Below, in pieces: positions 1 through 6,624 of a stretch of 11,092 bases of DNA. The position numbers and the translations under genes are program-made. The notes beneath the pieces were generated by a model that did no database searches, was not told where the DNA came from, and saw only the letters and a program-made list of their open reading frames with translations. The first letter of the stretch is position 1. Each line of letters begins with the position of its first letter. This stretch comes from Flavobacteriales bacterium UBA7325 (GTDB lineage Bacteria > Bacteroidota > Bacteroidia > Flavobacteriales_D > Crocinitomicaceae): NCBI GenBank assembly GCA_002471375.1, contig DKPV01000001.1, positions 32,302 to 43,393 of the forward strand, read 5' to 3'.

Positions 1-25
1 CTCTAACCAGCTGAGCTAAGGGAGA
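1..25 (-). tRNA. partial tRNA (5' end only), isotype unknown
   Basis: Read on the minus strand, this is a 7-base acceptor strand (TCTCCCT), then T8-A9, then the D-arm GCTC-AGCTGGTTA-GAG, which is the standard start of a bacterial elongator tRNA. The anticodon, T-arm and 3' acceptor strand lie beyond the window edge, so the amino acid cannot be read. A 5' U at position 1 is less common than G but occurs in bacterial tRNAs. The tRNA identity is well supported by the D-arm; the isotype is not determinable here. Confidence 0.85.
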
Positions 26-53
26 AATCTACTCTCCTTGCGAAAAGCGAGTG

Positions 54-61
54 CAAATATA
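54..61 (-). promoter_or_regulatory. candidate -7 element of the tRNA promoter
   Basis: The minus strand reads TATATTTG, a full match to the Bacteroidota -7 consensus TAnnTTTG, about 28 nt upstream of the tRNA 5' end. No convincing -33 TTG is present at the expected 19-20 nt spacing, so the call rests on one box only. Confidence 0.35.
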
Positions 62-131
62 TGTAAAGAAATCTCTTTTTTGAAATAATTTGAGAAAAAA
101 TTTTTATCCTCGTCGATTCAACGCACGTGGG

Positions 132-1058
132 CTATTGCTTGACAATTATCGCATCGCGAAATCCTTGCTTCTGAATTTTTGCTAACTCTAACTTTGCGGC
201 GCTTCTAGAGGCGTAATTTCCAACAGTATAGATGTATTTGTAGGCTCTCGTCGTATTGAGCTTCTTCCTACTTACTTTCATTTTTAAGCGTTTAAAACTT
301 GAATCATTTACATCAAGAGCTGATTTAGAAGACATGATTTGAATCGTGTATGCTCCTGTCGCAGATGAGGTAGAAGCAACCGTTTCTGAGCTCGATTTCA
401 CAAAATTCATCGTTGGATGCTGCTCTTGGATGAATGATCTGAAGGCTCTGAAGATAGCAGAAGCAATAATTTCTTGCCCGTAAGTACTGTTCAAATAATT
501 TGCCTCCTTGGTATTAGTGATAAACCCACACTCAACAAGTACACTCGTCATCTCTGTAAATTTTAATACCTGGAGTGAATGAGCTAAATCCTCTTTATCC
601 TTCACGCCCCTTGAATGCCGGCCTGCTCGTGCTGAAAATTGTTGTTCAATCTTTTTTCCAAGATTTACTGTCTTCTTCACACTCATTGAGTGGACATGAG
701 TCTCTGTCCCACGCACTGATTTTCGATCATTACCATTGCAATGTATACTAATGAAGTAATCTGCGTTGGCGCTGTTTGCTATGTCTACTCTGTCATCAAG
801 CGAGATCGTTTTATCTCCTGTACGCGTATAGATAACACGAACATTTTTCAAGTATTTCGAAATATATCCACCAAAATAATTGGCAATTTTTAGGTTTAAG
901 GCTTTTTCATCTGAATGACCATTGATTGCGGTTTCATGTCCGGGGTCATTTCCTCCATGACCTGCATCAATAACCAAAACGATCTCATTTCGTTGGGCGA
1001 ACGTCACCGCTGTGGAGCATGTAAAAACCACGAAGAGTAAAAGAAATACCTTTTTCAT
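132..1058 (-). CDS. exported N-acetylmuramoyl-L-alanine amidase (Amidase_3) with C-terminal SPOR domain
   Basis: This enzyme should hydrolyse the bond between MurNAc and L-Ala of the peptidoglycan stem peptide, acting in the periplasm. Residues 1-22 are a signal peptide (charged MKK, hydrophobic core, cleavage near FAQ). The catalytic domain spans about 26-212 with the zinc ligands visible: His34 in DAGHGG, Glu51 in DEKALNL and His106 in SIHCN. The catalytic Glu176 lies in LVECGF. After a Ser/Thr linker, residues 235-308 resemble a SPOR domain (YTIQIMSS start, KYIYTVGNYASRSAA, ending GFRDAIIVKQ). SPOR domains bind denuded glycan strands at division septa, so a role in cell separation is likely. 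The start is ATG, and the length of 308 residues is normal. The gene is divergent from the GT-B-like gene, 35 bp away. A TAnnTTTG match (TAAATTTG, 1064-1071) lies only 5 nt from the ATG, without a -33 partner. Confidence 0.93.
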   Translation of the reverse strand: MKKVFLLLFVVFTCSTAVTFAQRNEIVLVIDAGHGGNDPGHETAINGHSDEKALNLKIANYFGGYISKYLKNVRVIYTRTGDKTISLDDRVDIANSANADYFISIHCNGNDRKSVRGTETHVHSMSVKKTVNLGKKIEQQFSARAGRHSRGVKDKEDLAHSLQVLKFTEMTSVLVECGFITNTKEANYLNSTYGQEIIASAIFRAFRSFIQEQHPTMNFVKSSSETVASTSSATGAYTIQIMSSKSALDVNDSSFKRLKMKVSRKKLNTTRAYKYIYTVGNYASRSAAKLELAKIQKQGFRDAIIVKQ

Positions 1059-1093
1059 TGCATCAAATTTAACTTGAATCCTTTTTTGTTTCT

Positions 1094-2212
1094 TTGTTAC
1101 TCAAAAAGCTTTCCAAACATAAACTGTTGAAATCCTTAAATCAAAATAACTCCACAGTGGCTCTAATTGAAATAGGCGGTTCCCACGACGAATGCCTATT
1201 AAGTCAGCTAGTTGCACTGAGAACTAGTGGTTGCAAGGTTGTTCTTGTTTGTAACGATGAAATTCAAAAACGCAACCCACATTTTAACGATTGGGTAGAT
1301 GAGTGGATACTTGTCGACTTCTGCTCAAAGGCATGGAAAGATTTTATGATTGTCCGAAAAATGATGCGGGACATTAAAAAGACAGGAGCAAAAACGATCG
1401 TTTTCAATACTGCTCAAGGAGGCATTGTGCGAAATGCTGTCCTTCTTAATTTGTTTTCTAAGACTCATTTCGTTGGGATCATTCATACACTCCGAAAATT
1501 CCAAGGTAGCACGACTCAAAAAATTATCTTTTGGAAAGTTAAACGTTATCTTCTTCTCAGTGAATATCTACTTGAACAAGCGAAAACAGATGGTCTGGAA
1601 GTCGATTATTTTTATCCTTTGCGCTTTCCGTCCTCAGAACTACCTGATAAATCACCTTTATCTTCTCTTAATATTACACTGATTGGTGGTGTCGAAAATC
1701 GAAGAAAAGACCTTGCTGGCTTTATTCACTTAATCCAAGCTGACAATAATGCCAACTTCACCTTTCTAGGCAAGAGTGATCCTGAAAAAGAAGAAGTAAT
1801 AACCTTTAAAAAAGAACTTGAAGCGAGAGGTTTAAGTGAGCGGGTTACTCTTTATGATTCCTTTGTTAGTCATGATGAATTCAATAAGGTTCTAGATTCT
1901 ACAGATGCCATCTTACCATTAATTCACCCTAAATCACCAAGTGCTGCGCAGTATTTTAAAAATCAAATCGCCGGCGCGATGACCATTTCATTCTCCTATA
2001 AAATTCCTATGCTATTGCATGAAGAGTACGAACACATCAAGGAAATGAACGCCGCATCAATTTATTACTCAAATGAAACCTTTGAATCTGCAATTGAATG
2101 GTTGTTTAGTCACAAAGAAACGATCTTTCAGCAGATGTCAGCTCATCCCGCATATCAGGTGGAGGTTCAAGAAAAACGATACCTTGATTTTGTGCTTGGT
2201 TATGAAAAATAA
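1094..2212 (+). CDS. GT-B-fold glycosyltransferase-like protein, function unassigned
   Basis: This is a 372-residue cytosolic-looking protein without signal peptide or membrane helix. Two alternating beta/alpha halves are visible. The N-terminal half (about 21-160) has strands such as TVALIEIGG, KVVLVCND and KTIVFNTA followed by NAVLLNLFS. The C-terminal half (about 192-345) starts with LNITLIGGVENRRKD, continues with NFTFLGKSD and RVTLYDSFVSHDEF, and has DAILPLIHPKS, the order expected of a GT-B retaining glycosyltransferase (nucleotide-sugar-binding C-lobe). The classical EX7E motif is not clear, so acceptor, donor and even activity are unknown. There is no ATG before residue 85. TTG 1094 is the first plausible start after an in-frame TAA at 1070-1072, and no Shine-Dalgarno is visible. 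Its last 13 bp overlap the 3' end of uvrC on the other strand. A non-catalytic GT-B homologue is an alternative. Confidence 0.6.
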   Translation: MLLKKLSKHKLLKSLNQNNSTVALIEIGGSHDECLLSQLVALRTSGCKVVLVCNDEIQKRNPHFNDWVDEWILVDFCSKAWKDFMIVRKMMRDIKKTGAKTIVFNTAQGGIVRNAVLLNLFSKTHFVGIIHTLRKFQGSTTQKIIFWKVKRYLLLSEYLLEQAKTDGLEVDYFYPLRFPSSELPDKSPLSSLNITLIGGVENRRKDLAGFIHLIQADNNANFTFLGKSDPEKEEVITFKKELEARGLSERVTLYDSFVSHDEFNKVLDSTDAILPLIHPKSPSAAQYFKNQIAGAMTISFSYKIPMLLHEEYEHIKEMNAASIYYSNETFESAIEWLFSHKETIFQQMSAHPAYQVEVQEKRYLDFVLGYEK

Positions 2213-3993
2213 GTTCTAATTACTCTAGCACGGGCTTTGCCTACAACTTTAATCAGTTCTTCTTCGCTTGCATCTTGGATCCCACTAACGGTCTTGAAGG
2301 CCCTCATTAAATCTTCATGTGTTTTTCTTCCCACTCCTTTTATCTGAGTAATTTCTGAAGTTAACGCTGCCTTACTTCTCTTGTTTCTATGATGTGTAAT
2401 CCCAAAGCGATGTGCTTCATTTCGCATATGCTGAATTACCTTTAAGCTTTCAGATCGCTTGTCAATATAAATAGGTAATGAATCTCCCGGAAAGAATATT
2501 TCCTCTAACTTTTTAGCAATACCAACAATAGCAACTTGACCACGAATACCAAGATCGACCAGTGCTTTTAGAGAGGCACTTAATTGCCCCTTCCCTCCAT
2601 CGATCACAATTAACTGTGGTAATGGTTGATTCTCGTCTAGCATCCTTTTATATCTTCTGTAAACTGCTTCTTCCATGGAGGCAAAATCATCTGCCCCAAC
2701 GACAGTTTTAATATTAAAATTTCGATAATCCCGCTTGCTTGGTTTTGCATTTCTAAAAACGACACATGCTGAAACAGCATGTTCTCCCTGTATGTTTGAG
2801 TTGTCAAAACACTCGATGTGAACTGGTTTTTCCTGTAGCCTGAAATCAACTCGAATTTGTTCCATAATTCGATCCGAGTGTCTCTCTGGATGCACAAGTT
2901 TTTCCTGTTTGACTCTTTCCAAACGGTAAAACTTTGCATTTCTAGCGGACAAATCAAGAAGTGCTCTCTTGTCTCCTCGCTGTGGAGTGAAAAAAGAAGC
3001 TCCTTCCACTTCAAAATCCATTGCTTCCTCCACAAGGATTTCTTTCGATAAACTCTGGAATCTTTCACGTAATTCAGGAAGAACGAAACTCACTATACTC
3101 GAACTTGATTCATTCAATTTCTTCTTTACCTCAGCGGTATAACCATGAATTACAGCTCCATTATTAATCACCAAGTAATTCACGTACGCTCGCTTCTCAT
3201 CATGAACAACAGTGACAACGTCAACTTGATGAATTGTCGGTGACACAACTGTTGACTTCGCGCGATATTTTTCAATGGTCTCGATTTTTGTCTTCACATT
3301 CTGAGCATCTTCAAACTTCAAGTCCTCCGCGTATTCTTGCATTATTGACTTTAACGACCGGATAACTGCCCCCAAATTTCCCTTCAGAATATGTTCAATA
3401 TTTGAAATATACTCACCATACGAATCAACTGAGTCTTCACCAATGCATGGGGCCTTGCAATTTCCGAGATGGTATTCTAGACATACTTTATGCTTTCCCT
3501 CAGCAATTTTATTCGCTGATAAATCTAGAGTGCACGTGCGTAATGGATATACATCGCGAACCAACGAAACAAGTGTGTTGATCACCTTTACATTGGGGTA
3601 TGGGCCATAATACTTTGATCCATCACGTACCATTCTGCGTGTACTAAAAACCCTAGGGAATGGCTCTTTTTTTATACAAATCCAGGGGTAGGTTTTATCG
3701 TCCTTAAGCTGAATATTGTACTTGGGTTGGTATTTCTTTATCAAGTTGTTTTCTAGGAGAAGAGCATCAAACTCAGTGTCCACAACGATGTACTTTATCT
3801 CAACGATTTGCTTGACCAATATCCTAGTCTTTCCTGAGTCAAGGTTCTTATTAAAATAAGAGGATACGCGTTTTTTTAAATCCTTCGCCTTTCCGACATA
3901 AATGATTTTATCCGTTGAATCAAAATATTGATAGACTCCTGGTTTATTAGGAAGAACCTTTATTTTTGCTTTTATATCTTCTAGACGACTCAA
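2200..3993 (-). CDS. uvrC: UvrABC excinuclease subunit C
   Basis: UvrC makes the two incisions flanking a DNA lesion in nucleotide excision repair, with UvrA and UvrB. All domains are present in order (numbering from TTG 3993): GIY-YIG nuclease at about 13-95 (PGVYQYFD, IIYVGKAKDLKKR, Glu81, Asn93), a cysteine cluster Cys154/171/179/183 typical of Fe-S UvrC, a UVR UvrB-binding segment at about 228-246, an RNase H-like nuclease (Asp397 in FDNSN, Asp465 in VIDGGKG, HRFGITHHR near 528-536), and paired helix-hairpin-helix motifs at the C-terminus (IKGVGRKT, VVGKARARV). The frame is open up to GTG 4053, which would add 20 residues without family similarity. TTG 3993 gives 597 residues and places PGVY at the usual distance from the start, and a -7-like box lies inside the extension. 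The stop overlaps the neighbouring convergent gene by 13 bp. Confidence 0.95.
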   Translation of the reverse strand: MSRLEDIKAKIKVLPNKPGVYQYFDSTDKIIYVGKAKDLKKRVSSYFNKNLDSGKTRILVKQIVEIKYIVVDTEFDALLLENNLIKKYQPKYNIQLKDDKTYPWICIKKEPFPRVFSTRRMVRDGSKYYGPYPNVKVINTLVSLVRDVYPLRTCTLDLSANKIAEGKHKVCLEYHLGNCKAPCIGEDSVDSYGEYISNIEHILKGNLGAVIRSLKSIMQEYAEDLKFEDAQNVKTKIETIEKYRAKSTVVSPTIHQVDVVTVVHDEKRAYVNYLVINNGAVIHGYTAEVKKKLNESSSSIVSFVLPELRERFQSLSKEILVEEAMDFEVEGASFFTPQRGDKRALLDLSARNAKFYRLERVKQEKLVHPERHSDRIMEQIRVDFRLQEKPVHIECFDNSNIQGEHAVSACVVFRNAKPSKRDYRNFNIKTVVGADDFASMEEAVYRRYKRMLDENQPLPQLIVIDGGKGQLSASLKALVDLGIRGQVAIVGIAKKLEEIFFPGDSLPIYIDKRSESLKVIQHMRNEAHRFGITHHRNKRSKAALTSEITQIKGVGRKTHEDLMRAFKTVSGIQDASEEELIKVVGKARARVIRTYFS

Positions 3994-4014
3994 TAGATGT
4001 TTCTTGTATAGTAA

Positions 4015-4022
4015 CAAAAATA
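4015..4022 (-). promoter_or_regulatory. candidate -7 element for uvrC
   Basis: The minus strand reads TATTTTTG, a full TAnnTTTG match, 21 nt upstream of the TTG at 3993. If used, transcription would begin near 4008-4010, which excludes the longer GTG 4053 start. There is no TTG at the expected -33 position, so this is tentative. Confidence 0.35.
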
Positions 4023-4030
4023 CATAACAA

Positions 4031-4049
4031 CGAAGACTTCGTGCCACGA
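4031..4049. repeat. two abutting odd palindromes upstream of uvrC
   Basis: CGAAG-A-CTTCG (4031-4041) and TCGTG-C-CACGA (4039-4049) are each perfect 5+1+5 inverted repeats and share three bases. They sit between the uvrC -7-like box and the yceI-family gene. A single-base centre makes a hairpin unlikely, so they look more like protein-binding sites than RNA structure. Role unknown. Confidence 0.45.
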
Positions 4050-4096
4050 GCACAAGAAACTCTTTTTAATGTCGTTGTATTCTTAGAAACTTACTC

Positions 4097-4615
4097 ATGA
4101 AAAATATTTACATCTCCCTCTTCTTAATGTTTACGCTTCAGTCAGTAGCCATCTCTCAAACTATCTCCCTGGACACTAAGAATGCCACTGTCGCCTTTCA
4201 TTTTATCAGTGAAAAAACAAAAGGAACTTTAACTGGAGTCAAGGCAAACCTCACGATCGATCCTTCTAATTTATCCTTTGCTAAAGTTTTAGGGTCAGTA
4301 GATGTCACAACTTTGAGCACAAAGAACAAAATGCGAGACAAACATCTAAAATCAGATGATTTCTTCAATGTCGAAAAGTATCCTAAGATGACTTTTCAAA
4401 GTTCAGATATTTATCAGGAAGGAAATAAGTACAAATCGAAAGGAATACTTACCATTAAAGGTATCCAAAAGGAAGTCACCTTTGATCTAAAAAACACAGA
4501 TTCAACACTCGTTTTTAGTACAACGATTTACGCCTTAGATTTCGACGTTTCAACCAAGAAAAAGCGTGAAAAAAGTAAGGTCTATGTTGAGGTAACTCTT
4601 CCTTACAACCCTTAA
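4097..4615 (+). CDS. exported YceI-family (lipid/isoprenoid-binding) protein
   Basis: This is a 172-residue secreted protein. Residues 1-21 form a signal peptide (MKN, hydrophobic stretch, cleavage near AISQ). The mature part is a YceI-type lipocalin-like beta barrel: ATVAFHFISEKTKGTLTG at the start, the signature TKNKMRDKHLKSDDFFNVEK followed by YPKMTFQSS (75-103), then KGILTIKGIQKEVTFDLK (115-132) and the final strand KVYVEVTLPY. YceI proteins have a hydrophobic cavity that binds isoprenoid chains, and are usually periplasmic. The start is ATG. The gene is divergent from uvrC and convergent with the OmpA-lipoprotein gene, whose stop lies only 5 bp away, so no space exists for a separate terminator. 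The ligand and physiological role are not evident from the sequence. Confidence 0.9.
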   Translation: MKNIYISLFLMFTLQSVAISQTISLDTKNATVAFHFISEKTKGTLTGVKANLTIDPSNLSFAKVLGSVDVTTLSTKNKMRDKHLKSDDFFNVEKYPKMTFQSSDIYQEGNKYKSKGILTIKGIQKEVTFDLKNTDSTLVFSTTIYALDFDVSTKKKREKSKVYVEVTLPYNP

Positions 4616-4620
4616 ATTTA

Positions 4621-5583
4621 CTACTCGGAGATTAGTTCATATAACTCATCTAAGTCTGGGGAAATAATAATCTCTATCCTCCGGTTCTTGGCTTTATCTG
4701 CTGCATCTACAGGATGAAATTCAGATCGTCCTGCTGCCATAAGTTGCTTGGGATTCAAATTAGAATTTTCAAGCATAATATCTATAACAGACGTTGCCCG
4801 AAGAACAGATAATTCCCAGTTTGATTTTGGATGTGTCGTCTTCGATATTTTATCCGTATCCGTGTGACCTTCAACAACTATTTCTAACTCCTTCTCTGTT
4901 TCTAGAACTTTAGCTAGTTCGATAAGTGCGTCCTTGCCGCCTGCCTCAATAGCAGTTGAACCAGATCCAAAAAGTAATTTTGCTTCCAAGCTAACGTAGA
5001 TTTTTCCATTTCGCTCCTCGACAGTAAGTCCTTTGTTATTGAAACTTTTCAATGCATCACTTACACGAGACTTTAATTTTGCAACTGCTTCGTCTTTGCT
5101 CTTTATTAAAGCTTCTAATTCCAAGACTCTTTGCTCACGCTCTTTTAACTTCTCTTCCTTTTCTTGCAATTGACGTTCAAGTGCGTAGAGTTCGCTTTCT
5201 TTGCGCTGTAACTCCAGCATTTTCTTATCTAAATCTGAAGTCAACGTAGCTGTTTCATTGGCCCCAGTTAATTGTAGTTTATTGTAGTTCATTTCTAGAG
5301 CTTCATTAATCACAACTAAACGATCATACCTCGCAAGAAGTGTTCTGTGCTTTTGACCAAGGGCAGATGTATCAGTTTTTAATGTCGTAACCTCCGAGGA
5401 TAACAACTCAAATTTGGTCTGGAGTTCAGCAGCACTTCCTTCATAGTTCAGAGCGTCTGTTTTAAACTTATGCAGCTCTTCGCTACATTTTTGCTCCTTT
5501 TCTAATAGATCATTGTACTTCTTCGCAGGCACACATGAACCTAAGAACATTACGCTTAACACGGCTAAAACAACATACTTCAT
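4621..5583 (-). CDS. OmpA-domain lipoprotein with coiled coil (peptidoglycan-associated)
   Basis: This outer-membrane lipoprotein is expected to tether the envelope to peptidoglycan. Numbering from ATG 5583 (320 residues): signal sequence 1-16 with lipobox LGSC and acylated Cys17; a long charged heptad-like region, about 20-175, rich in Leu/Glu/Lys and best read as a coiled-coil stalk; and an OmpA C-terminal domain at about 194-310. The latter shows VSLEAKLLFGSGSTAI, VVEGHTDTD (Asp242), NWELSVLRA (Arg262) and NRRIEIII; the Asp and Arg match the diaminopimelate-binding pair of OmpA/Pal. The frame continues upstream to a TTG at 5592, adding three residues, but the ATG gives the more typical MKYVV lipoprotein leader. 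A well-formed promoter lies 66-97 nt upstream. Confidence 0.92.
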   Translation of the reverse strand: MKYVVLAVLSVMFLGSCVPAKKYNDLLEKEQKCSEELHKFKTDALNYEGSAAELQTKFELLSSEVTTLKTDTSALGQKHRTLLARYDRLVVINEALEMNYNKLQLTGANETATLTSDLDKKMLELQRKESELYALERQLQEKEEKLKEREQRVLELEALIKSKDEAVAKLKSRVSDALKSFNNKGLTVEERNGKIYVSLEAKLLFGSGSTAIEAGGKDALIELAKVLETEKELEIVVEGHTDTDKISKTTHPKSNWELSVLRATSVIDIMLENSNLNPKQLMAAGRSEFHPVDAADKAKNRRIEIIISPDLDELYELISE

Positions 5584-5648
5584 CCTCTTCAATTTTACTC
5601 AAAGTTGATGAAAAAGACTAATCATATGACGGTAATCGAATTTGGTTA

Positions 5649-5680
5649 CAAACATTAGAAGGTGTACAGCTTAGTTCAAA
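5649..5680 (-). promoter_or_regulatory. promoter of the OmpA-domain lipoprotein gene
   Basis: The minus strand has TTTG (5677-5680), 19 nt, then TAATGTTTG (5649-5657). The -33 box and spacing match the Bacteroidota consensus exactly; the -7 box has one extra base between TA and TTTG. The predicted start near 5642 leaves about a 60-nt leader before ATG 5583. The -33 box lies 18 bp downstream of the PorP/SprF stop, so the lipoprotein gene is transcribed independently of that operon. Confidence 0.6.
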
Positions 5681-5697
5681 GGTACGACTTGATTGTT

Positions 5698-6624
5698 CTA
5701 TTCAAAGAGAGGGCAACTGCCTGCGCTTACATTTCGTTTCTTACAGGATGTAAATCGAAGTGAAACTTCATGTGTGTTTTTTGCACCTAATTGAATCGGG
5801 GTAAGTGTATAATCAAAGCTGTAGCCAATTGAAAACCGTTCTTTCAATTTTAGTTGGAAAAACAATAGCAAGGCATCACCTGTACGATATCCTGCTCCAA
5901 TCCCGATCGTATTATTAAAATCCGTTTGCAATGCAACATCAACAGCGGATGGCCCTTTTGGCGGGATTTTAAGTTGAACCCCTGGAAGTAAAGTCACCCG
6001 ATCATTAACTTTCAGTCGATAACCCGCATTGAGTATGGAATGAAAACGATAACGAGCATCTGCTCCAATGGATGACCACCTTGATGGGATAAGGTTCTGA
6101 AGTGTTAACCCGACGTAGTAGTTCTCTGTGTTGTACCAGGCTCCGAAACTAGCATCTGGGGCGAAAATAGATCCCTGATCTTGCACACTTGGATCGGGTG
6201 CAGTTGTTAATACTCCATCTGGATCATAACCCATTTGTACAAACCCGGCATAGATTCCAAGGGAGAGTCTATCCGTTTTATTAAAATTGAAATGTCCGGC
6301 GTATGCTACATTAAATCGTTGGGTACTGAAATGACCTATTTCGTCCGTCTCGAACCTAAACCCCATACCATGTCTAGCACTTAGATAGCTCCGCCTCTTG
6401 GCGCTTAAAGGAATTGCAACTGTTGCGAAGCCACTTTTAGGAGCTCCTTCGAAGCCAACCCATTGGAGCCTATAAAGCGTATGAATGTCGATACATTGCT
6501 TAATCCCAGCATGTGCTGGATTAGAGGCAAATTGGTGCCAAGACCATTGAGTATACTGAGGTAACTGTTGACCAAAACAAGTCGAAATGCATAAACCACT
6601 AATCAGCAATAATAATCCTCTCAT
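5698..6624 (-). CDS. PorP/SprF-family type IX secretion outer-membrane protein
   Basis: This protein belongs to the PorP/SprF family, whose members sit in the outer membrane and are paired with T9SS type B substrates, which they help to export or attach (SprF with SprB, for example). Residues 1-18 are a signal peptide (cleavage near CFGQ). The family hallmark follows at 20-40: QLPQYTQWSWHQFASNPAHAG. The rest alternates amphipathic strands and turns typical of a beta barrel (RLSLGIYAGFVQMGYD, YYVGLTLQNLIPS, LNAGYRLKV, GIGAGYRTGDALLLFFQLKL). It ends with EVSLRFTSCKKRNVSAGSC, the Cys/Lys-rich tail often seen in the family. The length of 308 residues is normal. Its ATG overlaps the TAA of the CHU_C protein by one base (TAATG), implying one transcript and coupled translation. 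Confidence 0.92.
   Translation of the reverse strand: MRGLLLLISGLCISTCFGQQLPQYTQWSWHQFASNPAHAGIKQCIDIHTLYRLQWVGFEGAPKSGFATVAIPLSAKRRSYLSARHGMGFRFETDEIGHFSTQRFNVAYAGHFNFNKTDRLSLGIYAGFVQMGYDPDGVLTTAPDPSVQDQGSIFAPDASFGAWYNTENYYVGLTLQNLIPSRWSSIGADARYRFHSILNAGYRLKVNDRVTLLPGVQLKIPPKGPSAVDVALQTDFNNTIGIGAGYRTGDALLLFFQLKLKERFSIGYSFDYTLTPIQLGAKNTHEVSLRFTSCKKRNVSAGSCPLFE

Noticed and set aside
26..131. Terminator between the amidase gene and the tRNA
   Set aside because: The region is A/T-rich with no GC stem followed by a U-run on the minus strand.
1325..1682. Small frames on both strands inside the GT-B-like gene (1325-1519 minus, 1425-1682 plus)
   Set aside because: They overlap a longer, protein-like frame and have no motif of their own.
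2637..3068. 143-codon frame on the minus strand inside uvrC
   Set aside because: It is an alternate frame of a fully conserved uvrC coding region, so it is a shadow.
4050..4096. Promoter for the yceI-family gene (TATTCTTAG at 4078-4086)
   Set aside because: It mismatches the TTTG part of the -7 box and has no -33 TTG at proper spacing.
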